From an uncultured Neomegalonema sp. (GTDB lineage Bacteria > Pseudomonadota > Alphaproteobacteria > Rhodobacterales > Rhodobacteraceae), in contig CALGNW010000103.1 of NCBI GenBank assembly GCA_937958345.1, forward strand, positions 1 through 34,429: 34,429 bases of DNA, read 5' to 3'. Within the stretch, counting starts at the first letter, position 1, and every line of letters begins with the position of its first letter. Shown here piece after piece: positions 18,156 through 27,979 of this stretch. Position numbers and translations under genes: made by a program. Under the pieces are notes generated by a model, which did not search any database, was not told the DNA's origin, and was given only the letters and a program-made list of their open reading frames with translations.

Positions 18156-19423
18156 TCATCCTTGCAATGTACATCGCGATTTTCGCAGCAGCCGCAATCG
18201 TATGGGCGATTGTCGGAGCGCCGTTTGTGCGAAAAGACCCGTTCACCGCGTTGAAAACCGTGACATTCGGAGATGAAAGCGCAATCCGGTCGAACCGCTT
18301 TGCGTCGGTGGTTTCGGTCATCTCGATTTTCCTGATCTGGGCATCCTTCACGGGATCGACTCTGATCCCCAATGCTTTGCACGTACCGGGGCCGTTTCAG
18401 GGCGAGACGAGCTTTGAATACGAGGCCACAGCGCCTGATGGTACGACAGACGCCGGAACCGTGCGTGCGCTGGTCCACCCTGTCGGCGCGGCAGTTGAGA
18501 CGCCGTCGCTTGAGGGTCTCGAAGAATCCGGTTTTGCCAAGAACTTTACCTCGACCATTCCGGCCTACCGCTCTGCAACGATTGTTGCGGGTAAATTGCT
18601 GGACGATCGCAAAACCCAAAAGATTACGTCGATCGACGGGACGCCGATTGCACCGGGCGGTGCGGTCGATATCGCCACCGGTCAGGTGCGGATGAACGCC
18701 AAGGGCAGCCTGACCTTTGAACCGCTACAGGGCATGCAGATGGCAGAGCAATACCTGCCGCCCCCCGAAAAGGTCGGAAAGCGTTTCGTGAGCCTGATCT
18801 TTGACGGCTATCAGAACGTGACGCTGTTCGAACACCTCGGCCTGTCGCTGTTTCGCGTGTTTGTCGGCTTTTTCCTCGGCTGCCTTGTGGGTATTCCGCT
18901 GGGCTATGCGATGGGCCTGAACGGTTGGTTCCGTGGCTGGTTCGATCCGATTGTCGAGTTCATGCGTCCTGTGCCGCCGCTGGCTCTGATCCCGCTGATT
19001 ATCATTTGGCTGGGTATCTGGGAAACGGGTAAAATTTCGCTGTTGTTCCTCGCGGCGCTTTGGATCATGGCGATTTCCGCGCGGTCCGGTGTGTCGGGCG
19101 TCAGAATTTCCAAGGTTCATGCCGCCTATTCGCTTGGCGCGTCCAAGTGGCAAATTCTCAAGAACGTCATCGTGCCCAACTCGTTGCCCGATATCTTTAC
19201 GGGTGCGCGCGTTGCGATGGGTGTCTGTTGGGGAACGGTGGTTGCCGCCGAGTTGGTCGCTGCGCAAAAGGGCGCGGGTAAAATGATCATCGAGGCATCG
19301 AAGTTCTCGCTGACCGATATTGTTATCGTCGGTATTTTGCTGATCGGCGTTGTCGGTTTCGGCATCGATATTCTGATGCGCAAACTCGAGAACTATCTGA
19401 TCCCGTGGAAGGGTAAGGGCTGA
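18152..19423 (+). CDS. ABC transporter permease, TauC/SsuC-like, with large N-terminal extra region
   Basis: C-terminal BPD_transp_1 core with EAA-like loop VHAAYSLGASKWQILKNVIVPNSLPDIFTGARVAMGVCW; 423 aa; ATGA overlap with the ATPase gene. Confidence 0.88.
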   Translation: MIILAMYIAIFAAAAIVWAIVGAPFVRKDPFTALKTVTFGDESAIRSNRFASVVSVISIFLIWASFTGSTLIPNALHVPGPFQGETSFEYEATAPDGTTDAGTVRALVHPVGAAVETPSLEGLEESGFAKNFTSTIPAYRSATIVAGKLLDDRKTQKITSIDGTPIAPGGAVDIATGQVRMNAKGSLTFEPLQGMQMAEQYLPPPEKVGKRFVSLIFDGYQNVTLFEHLGLSLFRVFVGFFLGCLVGIPLGYAMGLNGWFRGWFDPIVEFMRPVPPLALIPLIIIWLGIWETGKISLLFLAALWIMAISARSGVSGVRISKVHAAYSLGASKWQILKNVIVPNSLPDIFTGARVAMGVCWGTVVAAELVAAQKGAGKMIIEASKFSLTDIVIVGILLIGVVGFGIDILMRKLENYLIPWKGKG

Positions 19424-19465
19424 ACCGGCCCCGTCGCCCTCAAGGGCGGTAAACCGGACGATCAG

Positions 19466-19503
19466 AGCCGTTTCCCGCATTGCGGGGGACGGCTTTTTCT
19501 TTG
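19466..19503 (+). terminator. Rho-independent terminator after the ABC transporter
   Basis: AGCCGTTTCCCGC-ATT-GCGGGGGACGGCT-TTTTCTTTG; 13-bp stem with two T-G wobbles. Confidence 0.85.
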
Positions 19504-21144
19504 TTATTCGGGCAACGAGTTTCCGGGGGCAATCGCGCTGGATGACGTGATCACATGGATCAGGGACGGACGACCGGAATGCCGCGAGCGGTCGAGCGCA
19601 CCGGGAAATTCGGCATCGTCTGTCACGATCTCGCCGTGAAATCCGTAAGCCTCGGCGAGCGGGGCAAAACTGGGGTTACGCAGCCATGTGCCGCTGACCC
19701 GGCCAGGGTATTCGCGTTCCTGATGCATGCGGATTGTTCCGTACATGCCGTTATCCGAGACGATCACGATAACATTCGCACCCTCTTGTGCAGCAGTTCC
19801 CATTTCCTGAATGGTCATCTGCAAACACCCGTCACCGGCAAGGCAGATCACCTCGCGGTCGGGATAGCGCAGTTTGGCGGCAATGGCGGCTGGCAGGCCG
19901 TATCCCATCGAACCCGAGGTCGGTGCGACCTGAGTTCCGAATCGGCGGAACCGGTAAAATCTGTGCAGCCAGCTTGCGTAATTTCCTGCGCCGTTTGTTA
20001 GGATCGCATCCTGCCGCAGCACATCGCGCAGGTGGGTAATCACCGCGCCCATCGTTGCGCCGCCCGGTGCTTCGGGCGGGGTTTCGCTCCATTCACGATA
20101 GGACTGGTGCGCCGCCTCGGTTTCATGCGTCCAGTTCAGCGTCTCGGGCGCTTCGACCTCCATTGCCCGTGACAAGAATCCGCCGGGGGTTGCATTGATG
20201 GCAAGGTTGGGCGCGTAGATACGGCCCAGTTCTTCGGCCCCGGGATGCACATGCACCAGCATTTTATCGGGATTCGGAATGTCCAGCAGGTCAAACCCCT
20301 GTGCCGGATTCTCGGACAACCTCCCGCCGAGCAAAAGCAGGAGGTCGCTGCGCTCGATCCGTTTGCGCAGGGCGGGGTTGATCCCCAGTCCGACATCGCC
20401 CGCATAGCAAAAATGATTGTGGTCGAAAAGGTGCTGGCGGCGGAACGAGCAGCCGACCGGCAGCATCCATTTTTCAGCCATCACCCGCAGGGCCCGGACG
20501 GATTCAGGATGCCAGCGTGAGCCACCGACGATCATAAAAGGGCGGACGGATTGCGAGAGCAGCGTCTTGAACCATTCCATCTGAGCGGCGCTTGGTGAGG
20601 GCTCGGCAACCTCGACACGGCGCGCGGGTTCGGCAACGACCGCATCGCGCAGCATGTCTTCCGGCAGGACCAGAACCACGGGGCCGGGCCGGCCGCTCAT
20701 AGCAACATGCCACGCACGGTTGATGATTTCGGGCAGGCGGGCAGCGTCTTCGATCTGTTCGACCAGCTTGGCAATACCGCCGAACATCTGGCGATAATCG
20801 ACCTCCTGAAAAGCGTCGCGGCCCGTCCACCCGCGCGAGATTTGTCCGACGAACAGGACCATCGGAGTTGAATCCTGTTGGGCGACATGCACACCCGCCG
20901 AGGCATTCGTTGCCCCCGGACCGCGTGTGACAAAGCAAACGCCGGGCCGTCCGGTCAGCTTGCCGTCAGCCTCCGCCATCATTGCCGCGCCACCCTCCTG
21001 GCGTGCGACAATCGTCTGGACCGCAGAACCGTGCAACCCGTCGAGAACCGCAAGATAACTCTCGCCCGGTACGCAAAAGACCCGTTTGACTCCCTGTTCG
21101 ACAAGGCATTTCACGAGCAGTTCGCCGCCGGTTTGTTGGGTCAT
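19504..21144 (-). CDS. Thiamine pyrophosphate-dependent enzyme (acetolactate synthase-like large subunit family)
   Basis: Start at MTQQTGGELLVKCLVEQGVKRVFCVPGESYLAVLDGL; TPP-binding GDGCLQMTIQEMGTAAQEGANVIVIVSDNGMYG; the ORF extension to 21579 is not protein-like. Confidence 0.88.
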   Translation of the reverse strand: MTQQTGGELLVKCLVEQGVKRVFCVPGESYLAVLDGLHGSAVQTIVARQEGGAAMMAEADGKLTGRPGVCFVTRGPGATNASAGVHVAQQDSTPMVLFVGQISRGWTGRDAFQEVDYRQMFGGIAKLVEQIEDAARLPEIINRAWHVAMSGRPGPVVLVLPEDMLRDAVVAEPARRVEVAEPSPSAAQMEWFKTLLSQSVRPFMIVGGSRWHPESVRALRVMAEKWMLPVGCSFRRQHLFDHNHFCYAGDVGLGINPALRKRIERSDLLLLLGGRLSENPAQGFDLLDIPNPDKMLVHVHPGAEELGRIYAPNLAINATPGGFLSRAMEVEAPETLNWTHETEAAHQSYREWSETPPEAPGGATMGAVITHLRDVLRQDAILTNGAGNYASWLHRFYRFRRFGTQVAPTSGSMGYGLPAAIAAKLRYPDREVICLAGDGCLQMTIQEMGTAAQEGANVIVIVSDNGMYGTIRMHQEREYPGRVSGTWLRNPSFAPLAEAYGFHGEIVTDDAEFPGALDRSRHSGRPSLIHVITSSSAIAPGNSLPE

Positions 21145-21311
21145 CTGATTTCCTTCAGCAGCGAAGCTTGTTCGTTCATTAGAACGATCCTGATTAGAAT
21201 ACAGGCATGATAGTACCGGAATATCACAGCGTGGGAAGCCCGTGCCCGTGCCGTGCGGCATGAATGACCCGACGGGCCTTTGTGCGTTCCGTTCCCTCGT
21301 CCGGGTGCGCT

Positions 21312-21731
21312 TTAGTCGACCTGTTCGACCGGCAGGCCGACAGCGCGCCAGCCGGGGGCGACAGCTCTGCCGGTCATGCCGCCGTTGACGCTGTAGACAT
21401 TGGTAAAGCCGCGCCTCGTCAGTTCGGCAGCCCAAGCGCCCGAGCGTGCGCCTGACCGGCAGATCAGCGCCAGAGGCGCGGTTTTGTCGCCTGCGGTTAG
21501 GGCTGTGAACTTTTCCAGAATGGCCGGATCGCTGAGGGCGATGCGCTCGGCACCCTCGGCGACACCGCCGTCGCGCCATTCTTGCGGCTCGCGTATATCA
21601 ACAAGAGTGAGTGCGCCGGATTGCTGTGCCGCGCGGGTATCCGCCGGTGAGATCAGTCGGACCTCGGCAGCCCGAGCAGGAGTTACGCACAGTGCCGCCG
21701 TTCCTGCGATAAACGCGCGCCGGCCGATCAT
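21312..21731 (-). CDS. Exported rhodanese-like domain protein
   Basis: MIGRRAFIAGTAALCVTPARA signal (RR, possibly Tat); LVDIREPQEWRDGGVAEGAERI; active loop ICRSGARSG. Confidence 0.85.
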   Translation of the reverse strand: MIGRRAFIAGTAALCVTPARAAEVRLISPADTRAAQQSGALTLVDIREPQEWRDGGVAEGAERIALSDPAILEKFTALTAGDKTAPLALICRSGARSGAWAAELTRRGFTNVYSVNGGMTGRAVAPGWRAVGLPVEQVD

Positions 21732-22555
21732 TTGAGGTTCGCCGCGTGAAAAGCGATGTGATCGGGCATAAAGGTCGAGACGAAATAATAGCTGTGGTCG
21801 TAACCGGCGCGCATTGTGATCGTGGCCTTTTGGCCCTTGGCCGCGCAGGCGTCTATCAGGGCCTGTGTTTTCAGCAGATCAAGAAAGGTATCGGCGTCGC
21901 CCTGATCGACGAGGATTTCGCCTGTCCAGCCATGGGTTGCCACCAGCTTTGATGCGTCGGTGTCGCCCCAGTTGCTTTCATCGCCCAGATAAGCACCCAA
22001 CTGCTTGCGACCCCAATCAGAGCCGTGCGGATGGCAGATTGGCGAGAACGCGGAGAGCGATTTGAACTTTTCGGGATGCGTCATTGCCAGCGTCAGCGCA
22101 CCATGCCCGCCCATGGAATGGCCGCTGATTGCCGAGCGGGTTGTGTCAATCTGCGGAAAGTTCTGTGCGATCAGGCCGAACAACTCGTCGACGATATAGG
22201 TGCGCATGTTGAAGTGCGGGGTCCATGGTGCTTGGGTCGCATCAACATAGAACCCTGCACCCTGTCCCAGATCATAGGCGTCGTCATTGGCAATGCTCTC
22301 GCCGCGCGGCGAGGTGTCGGGAAAAATAACGGCGATGCCGTGTTCGGCGGCGGCGCGCTGTGCGCCCGCCTTTTCCATTGCATTCGCATGGGTACAGGTG
22401 AGGCCGGACAACCACCAGAGGACAGGGACTTTGCCGGTCTTGGCCTGCGCCGGAAGGTAAACCGCAAAGGTCATGTCACAGCCGCACGCTTTGCTGTCAT
22501 GCGTGTAGACACCCTGCGTGCCGTCAAAGCAGATATTCTCGGATACGGTTTCCAT
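21728..22555 (-). CDS. fghA: S-formylglutathione hydrolase
   Basis: AVYLPAQAKTGKVPVLWWLSGLTCTHANAMEKAGAQR...ISGHSMGGHGALTLAMTHPEKFKSLSAFSPICHP; esterase D family nucleophile GHSMGG. Confidence 0.94.
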   Translation of the reverse strand: METVSENICFDGTQGVYTHDSKACGCDMTFAVYLPAQAKTGKVPVLWWLSGLTCTHANAMEKAGAQRAAAEHGIAVIFPDTSPRGESIANDDAYDLGQGAGFYVDATQAPWTPHFNMRTYIVDELFGLIAQNFPQIDTTRSAISGHSMGGHGALTLAMTHPEKFKSLSAFSPICHPHGSDWGRKQLGAYLGDESNWGDTDASKLVATHGWTGEILVDQGDADTFLDLLKTQALIDACAAKGQKATITMRAGYDHSYYFVSTFMPDHIAFHAANLK

Positions 22556-22608
22556 CGTGCGTGCGCTTTCCCGGTTGCATTCCGGGTGATGGTGGCGCGG
22601 GGACGGCG

Positions 22609-23178
22609 TCAGTTCAAGAGGGTGATTGCGCTGCGTTCGGCCTCGGGTAATTCAGCAAGCATTTCTGCCACCGTCCTGCCCAGGATCGGATGCCGCCAGT
22701 CAGCGGCGATTTCGGCCAAGGGGGCGAGGACAAAGGCGCGGCGGTGGAGTTGCGGATGCGGCAGGAACAGCGTGTCGCGCGGCGTTTCAGGCGGCGCGGC
22801 CTCGACATGCCGCCATCGTGCGGCCCCGGGCGCAACCATCGCGCCGCAGGCAATCAGATCGAGGTCGCACGAGCGCGCGGCCCATCGGCCATCTTTATCG
22901 TCGCGTTTGCGGCCCAAAACCGTTTCGACTTTGTGCAAGGCATTCAGCAATTCCTTTGGCGATAACGTGCTGCTGATTTCTGCGGCTCCGTTCACATAAT
23001 CGGGACCGGACCCGGCGGGCCATGCGGGCGAGCGCATCCAGCGAGCTGTTTTGCCGATTGTAATGCCGCGCGCCGACAGCAGGGACAGCGCCGCCTCTAG
23101 GGTTTCGCGGGGCGTTCCCTGTACCGAAGGCTCGTTTGCTCCCAAAGCAATCAGGGCAACCGTTTTTCGCTCTGTCAT
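22609..23178 (-). CDS. folK: 2-amino-4-hydroxy-6-hydroxymethyldihydropteridine diphosphokinase
   Basis: [11 protein letters not shown]...[26 protein letters not shown]...[24 protein letters not shown]...[19 protein letters not shown]. Confidence 0.94.
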   Translation of the reverse strand: MTERKTVALIALGANEPSVQGTPRETLEAALSLLSARGITIGKTARWMRSPAWPAGSGPDYVNGAAEISSTLSPKELLNALHKVETVLGRKRDDKDGRWAARSCDLDLIACGAMVAPGAARWRHVEAAPPETPRDTLFLPHPQLHRRAFVLAPLAEIAADWRHPILGRTVAEMLAELPEAERSAITLLN

Positions 23179-23271
23179 GGGTGCGGCACTCCGGCGGTTG
23201 CTTATCGGTAAAAGTGGACTAGCGTCCCACATAATCTACGATACTATAAATTGTATTTTTTCGGAGCCTGA

Positions 23272-23844
23272 ATGTTTTACCGCGACGACCGCCTCGCCCT
23301 GTTTATCGATGGGTCGAATTTGTATTCTGCTGCCCGTGCACTGGGCTTTGATATTGATTACAAAAAGCTTCTCACCGAATTCGCGTCCCGCGGAAAACTG
23401 GTGCGTGCTTTTTACTACACGGCACTGATGGAGAATGAAGAGTATTCACCGATCCGCCCGTTGGTCGATTGGCTGGATTACAACGGGTATTCGCTGGTGA
23501 CGAAACCGGCCAAAGAATACACCGATTCGGCGGGCCGCCGGAAAATCAAAGGCAATATGGACATCGAGCTTGCCGTCGATGCCATGGAAATTGCCCCGTA
23601 TATCGACCATCTCGTGATCTTTTCGGGCGACGGTGATTTCCGCTCGTTGGTCGAGGCGCTGCAACGCAAGGGCAAACGGGTCAGTGTCGTCTCGACGATC
23701 CGCTCGCAACCGCCGATGATTGCCGACGAACTGCGCCGTCAGGTCGATAACTTTATCGAGATGGATGACCTCAGCGATGTGATTGGCCGCGCCCAGCGGC
23801 CGCGTCCCGAGGGTGAGGAAGAAGACGACAGTCCGCAAGGCTGA
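23272..23844 (+). CDS. NYN domain (LabA/DUF88 family) protein, putative nuclease
   Basis: LALFIDGSNLYSAARALGFDIDYKKLL...MDIELAVDAMEIAPYIDHLVIFSGDGDFRSLVEALQRKGKRVSVVS. Confidence 0.9.
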   Translation: MFYRDDRLALFIDGSNLYSAARALGFDIDYKKLLTEFASRGKLVRAFYYTALMENEEYSPIRPLVDWLDYNGYSLVTKPAKEYTDSAGRRKIKGNMDIELAVDAMEIAPYIDHLVIFSGDGDFRSLVEALQRKGKRVSVVSTIRSQPPMIADELRRQVDNFIEMDDLSDVIGRAQRPRPEGEEEDDSPQG

Positions 23845-24449
23845 TGCCTGCGCCGCGCACTGATCCGACCGCGGGCTGTCGTAAATGCCCGCGGCTGGTT
23901 GCGTTTCGACGTGAAAACAAAGTTGCCTATCCCGCGTTTCATAACGGTCCTGTTTTGACGTGGGGCGTGGCGGACTCCCGTTTGCTGATTGTCGGGCTTG
24001 CGCCCGGATTAAAGGGGGCGAACCGGTCGGGCAGGCCGTTCACCGGCGATGCGTCCGGCGATCTGCTGTTTGCATCTTTGTTCAGGGCGGGGCTGGCATC
24101 GCAGGCGGGCGGCGCGGTATCGCTGCATGACTGTGCCATTACCAACGCGGTTGCCTGTGTGCCGCCGCAGAACCGGCCCACTGCCGAAGAGGTAGCGACC
24201 TGCCGCCCGTTTCTTGCGGCCAAGTTAAAGAAACCGCGCGTGGTGCTGGCGCTTGGCAAGCTCGCGCATGATTCAGTGTTGAGGGCATTAGAGGCACGGG
24301 TTGCGGATTATCCGTTTTCCCATGGCGCTGTCGCGCGGATCGCGCAGGTCACGCTTGTCTCAAGCTATCACCCGTCGCGCTATAATGTGTCGACCAAACG
24401 CATCAATGCAGAGATGATGGATGCGGCGGTCGGGTTGTGCCTGAGGTAA
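23844..24449 (+). CDS. Uracil-DNA glycosylase, family 5 (UDGb)-like
   Basis: CRKCPRL and CVPPQNRPTAEEVATC (Fe-S cysteines); GLAPGLKGANRSGRPFTGDASGDLL; VSSYHPSRYN. Confidence 0.88.
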   Translation: MPAPRTDPTAGCRKCPRLVAFRRENKVAYPAFHNGPVLTWGVADSRLLIVGLAPGLKGANRSGRPFTGDASGDLLFASLFRAGLASQAGGAVSLHDCAITNAVACVPPQNRPTAEEVATCRPFLAAKLKKPRVVLALGKLAHDSVLRALEARVADYPFSHGAVARIAQVTLVSSYHPSRYNVSTKRINAEMMDAAVGLCLR

Positions 24450-24462
24450 TGTGTGCCCGATG

Positions 24463-24483
24463 CCCCGGCAGGGTATGCCGGGG
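24463..24483. terminator. Hairpin CCCCGGCA-GGGTA-TGCCGGGG between convergent udg and dnaJ
   Basis: 8-bp perfect stem; no good T run on either strand. Confidence 0.4.
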
Positions 24484-24503
24484 GACGGGTTTGTCACGCC
24501 GCG

Positions 24504-25661
24504 TCAGCTTGTCATCCGACCCCAAAAGTCCTTCACGTTCTTGAAGAAGCTTTCATTTTGCGGGCTGTTCTGCTCGGTGTCGGCGATTGTCTGGAACTCT
24601 TCCAGCAATTCCTTCTGGCGCTTGGTCAGGTTGACCGGCGTCTCGACCGCAACCTCGATATAGAGATCACCTTCGCGGTTCTGGCGCAGGACAGGCATGC
24701 CCTTTCCGCGCAGGCGGAATTGCTTGCCGGATTGAGTGCCCGAGGGGATCGAGACCCGTGCACGGCCCCCGTCAATCGTCGGCGCCTCGATCGGGCCGCC
24801 GAGCGCAGACAGAGCCATCGGCACGGGGATGCGGCAGAAGAGGTCCGGCCCCTCGCGCTGGAAGATCGAGTGCGGTTCGATGTCGATAAAGATATACAGA
24901 TCGCCCGGCGGTCCGCCCATCAGACCGGCCTCGCCTTCGCCCGGCAGGCGGATGCGGTTGCCGTCCTCGACGCCCTTCGGAATTTGGACATTCAGCGCGC
25001 GTTCCTTGCGGGTGCGTCCCGAGCCTGAGCACTTGCCGCACGGGTTCGAGATCACCTGACCGCGGCCCGCGCAGGTCGGACATGTCCGCTCGACGGTGAA
25101 AAAGCCCTGCTGTGCGCGGACTTTACCCATGCCTGCACATGTCTGGCAGTTCTCGGGTTTCGCGCCCTCGGCTGCGCCCGTGCCGTTACAGCCCTCGCAG
25201 GCCACAGCGGTCGGAACCTTGATCGACGCCTGCTTGCCCGAAAAGGCGTCTTCCAATTCGATTGTGAGATTATAGCGCAGGTCGGCGCCGCGCATCTGGC
25301 CGCCATTGCCCCCGCGTCCGCCGCGCTGTCCGCCGAACCCGCCAAAGAGGTCGTCAAACACATCGGCAAAAGCGGAAGAGAAATCGCCATTGCCCCGCGC
25401 GCCGCCGAAAGGATTGCCACCGCCCATGCCGCCCTGTTCAAACGCGGCATGACCGAAACGGTCATAGGCGGCGCGTTTGTCGGCGTCTTTCAGGGCGTCG
25501 TAGGCTTCGTTGACTTCTTTGAAGCCGTCTTCAGCTTTGGGGTCGTCGCGGTTGCGGTCGGGGTGGAGTTCTTTCGCACGCTTGCGGAAAGCGGATTTCA
25601 ACTCCGCTTCGGAGGCACCCTTCTCGACGCCCAGCACGTCGTAATAATCTCGTTTTGCCAT
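24504..25661 (-). CDS. dnaJ: Chaperone DnaJ
   Basis: [32 protein letters not shown], four CxxCxGxG-type zinc repeats. Confidence 0.98.
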   Translation of the reverse strand: MAKRDYYDVLGVEKGASEAELKSAFRKRAKELHPDRNRDDPKAEDGFKEVNEAYDALKDADKRAAYDRFGHAAFEQGGMGGGNPFGGARGNGDFSSAFADVFDDLFGGFGGQRGGRGGNGGQMRGADLRYNLTIELEDAFSGKQASIKVPTAVACEGCNGTGAAEGAKPENCQTCAGMGKVRAQQGFFTVERTCPTCAGRGQVISNPCGKCSGSGRTRKERALNVQIPKGVEDGNRIRLPGEGEAGLMGGPPGDLYIFIDIEPHSIFQREGPDLFCRIPVPMALSALGGPIEAPTIDGGRARVSIPSGTQSGKQFRLRGKGMPVLRQNREGDLYIEVAVETPVNLTKRQKELLEEFQTIADTEQNSPQNESFFKNVKDFWGRMTS

Positions 25662-25680
25662 CTGTTGCTCTCCCCGGAGT

Positions 25681-25708
25681 CAAAAGGCGCACCCTTTGCA
25701 GGATGCGC
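25681..25708 (-). terminator. Terminator between dnaK and dnaJ
   Basis: Minus strand GCGCATCC-TGCAAA-GGGTGCGC-CTTTTG, downstream of the dnaK stop. Confidence 0.6.
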
Positions 25709-25749
25709 GCATAGCTACGGAGCGACCGCCGCCGCTCCGCCTCCGTGGA

Positions 25750-27678
25750 TCAGGAAGGCTTACGGTCGTTGTCGCCGTCGGTGATGTCTTCGAAGTCGGC
25801 ATCGACAACGTCGTCATCCGGTCCGCCGCCATCGCGTTTTGCGTCGGCTTCCGCGGCTGCCATGTCTTCGTCCTGGCTCTGCTTGTAGATCGCTTCGCCA
25901 AGTTTCATCGACGCTTCGGCCAGAGTCTGGCTTTTTGCGTTGATGGCATCGACATCCTCGCCGCCTGTCACTTCGCGCAGCTCTTCGATTGCGGTGGTGA
26001 TTGCGTTGCGCTCTTCTTCGCCGACCATTTCGCCGTGTTCCTTGAGCGATTTCTCGGCTCCGTGGATCATCGACTCGGCCTGATTGCGGGCCTCGACCAG
26101 TGCTTTGCGCTTGCGGTCTTCGTCTGCGTATTCGGCGGCGTCCTTGACCATTTTGTCGATCTCGTCGTCGCCGAGGCCACCGGATGCCTGAATCGAGATG
26201 TTCTTTTCTTTGCCCGTCGCCTTGTCGCGCGCCGACACGTTGACGATGCCGTTGGCGTCAATATCGAAGGCAACCTCGATCTGCGGCACACCGCGCGGAG
26301 CCGGCGGGATGTCCTCAAGATTAAACTGACCGAGCATCTTGTTGTCCGACGCCATTTCGCGCTCGCCCTGGAACACCCGGATCGTCACAGCGGTCTGGTT
26401 GTCGTCAGCGGTCGAGAAGATTTGCGATTTCTTCGTCGGGATCGTCGTGTTGCGGTCGATCAGGCGGGTAAAGACACCGCCCTGGGTTTCGATACCCAGC
26501 GACAGCGGCGTGACGTCCAGCAGAACAACGTCTTTAACGTCGCCCTGAAGAACACCGGCCTGAATGGCCGCGCCCATCGCGACAACCTCGTCAGGGTTTA
26601 CACCCTTATGCGGCTCGGTACCGAAGAAGGTTTTTACCGTCTCGTGAACCGAAGGCATACGCGTCATGCCGCCGACGAGAACAACTTCGTCAACGTCGCC
26701 GGCGGTCATGCCGGCGTCTTTCAGGGCCGCCTTGCATGGCTCAAGCGTGCGTTTCACGAGGTCTTCGACCAGCGATTCAAATTTCGCCCGGGTCAGTTTC
26801 AGCGTGAAGTGCTTCGGGCCGGACGCATCCGCCGTGATGAAGGGCAGGTTGATCTCGGTCTGCGTTGCGCTCGACAGTTCGATCTTGGCTTTTTCAGCCG
26901 CCTCTTTCAGGCGCTGAAGGGCCAGCTTGTCGGAACGCAAGTCGATACCTTGTTCTTTTTTGAACTCGCTCGCGAGGTAATCGACGAGGCGCAGGTCAAA
27001 ATCTTCGCCGCCGAGGAACGTATCGCCGTTGGTCGAGCGCACTTCGAAGACGCCGTCACCGATCTCGAGGATCGAGACGTCAAACGTGCCGCCGCCAAGG
27101 TCATAAACGACGATGGTTTTGCCGTCCTGCTTGTCGAGGCCGTAGGCAAGGGCCGCAGCCGTCGGCTCGTTGATGATGCGCAGGACTTCAAGGCCGGCAA
27201 TCTTGCCCGCATCTTTCGTGGCCTGACGCTGCTGGTCGTTAAAGTATGCGGGGACCGTGATCACAGCCTGATCGACCGGCGCACCGAGATACCCCTCAGC
27301 CGTTTCTTTCATCTTTTGCAGGATGAAGGCTGAAATCTGAGCGGGCGAATATTTATCGCCATTTGCCTCGACCCACGCATCGCCGTTGCCGCCATCGACA
27401 ATTTTGTAAGGAACCATGTCCTTATCTTTGGCAATGATCGGATCGTCCATGCGGCGACCGATCAGGCGCTTGACGGCGAAAAGCGTGTTTTCAGGGTTGG
27501 TGACCGCCTGACGCTTGGCGGATTGTCCGACCAGGCGCTCGCCGTCCTCGGCAAAAGCGACCATCGAAGGGGTTGTCCGTGCACCCTCTGCGTTTTCGAT
27601 GACACGGGCAGCCGAGCCGTCCATGATTGATACGCAGGAGTTCGTGGTCCCCAGATCAATTCCAATAACTTTAGACAT
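25750..27678 (-). CDS. dnaK: Molecular chaperone DnaK
   Basis: [21 protein letters not shown]...[45 protein letters not shown]. Confidence 0.99.
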   Translation of the reverse strand: MSKVIGIDLGTTNSCVSIMDGSAARVIENAEGARTTPSMVAFAEDGERLVGQSAKRQAVTNPENTLFAVKRLIGRRMDDPIIAKDKDMVPYKIVDGGNGDAWVEANGDKYSPAQISAFILQKMKETAEGYLGAPVDQAVITVPAYFNDQQRQATKDAGKIAGLEVLRIINEPTAAALAYGLDKQDGKTIVVYDLGGGTFDVSILEIGDGVFEVRSTNGDTFLGGEDFDLRLVDYLASEFKKEQGIDLRSDKLALQRLKEAAEKAKIELSSATQTEINLPFITADASGPKHFTLKLTRAKFESLVEDLVKRTLEPCKAALKDAGMTAGDVDEVVLVGGMTRMPSVHETVKTFFGTEPHKGVNPDEVVAMGAAIQAGVLQGDVKDVVLLDVTPLSLGIETQGGVFTRLIDRNTTIPTKKSQIFSTADDNQTAVTIRVFQGEREMASDNKMLGQFNLEDIPPAPRGVPQIEVAFDIDANGIVNVSARDKATGKEKNISIQASGGLGDDEIDKMVKDAAEYADEDRKRKALVEARNQAESMIHGAEKSLKEHGEMVGEEERNAITTAIEELREVTGGEDVDAINAKSQTLAEASMKLGEAIYKQSQDEDMAAAEADAKRDGGGPDDDVVDADFEDITDGDNDRKPS

Positions 27679-27798
27679 TCACAGTTCCTCTCAGCAAAAG
27701 CCCGAAAAGACGCGGAAATCGCCGTCTTGGTGGGCTTCCCTTTTTGATTGCGCCACAGGCCCCGCATGGCGGGCTGCGCGATTTCGTGTTCCCGCGAC

Positions 27799-27827
27799 AT
27801 ATATGAAGGGGGGATAGGGTCTGCAAG
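27799..27827 (-). promoter_or_regulatory. Candidate heat-shock (RpoH-type) promoter of dnaK
   Basis: Minus strand CTTGCA-N16-CATATAT, about 120 bp upstream of the dnaK start. Confidence 0.45.
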
Positions 27828-27979
27828 CGGTGACAGTCACGAATTTTCGCCGATGTACAAATGCGTGAGAATTGTCACTGAGCCAGACGGCTGCCCAAAT
27901 TAATCCTTCCCATCTCCCTTACGCAGGAAACGGCGGTATTTAAGGCGGAAACAGTTAATAAAGTACGCGCACGGCAGGG

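Noticed and set aside
16240-21144. Taurine catabolism operon including the TPP enzyme as sulfoacetaldehyde acetyltransferase
   Set aside because: The TPP gene is convergent to the transporter and separated by a terminator, and its sequence looks like the general acetolactate synthase-like family, so the link is unsupported.
21145-21579. N-terminal extension of the TPP enzyme ORF
   Set aside because: Arg-rich, non-homologous sequence; the enzyme family starts at MTQQTGGELLVKCL (21144).
25696-27333. 545-aa plus-strand ORF opposite dnaK
   Set aside because: Mirror frame of the highly conserved dnaK; a well-known source of spurious long ORFs.
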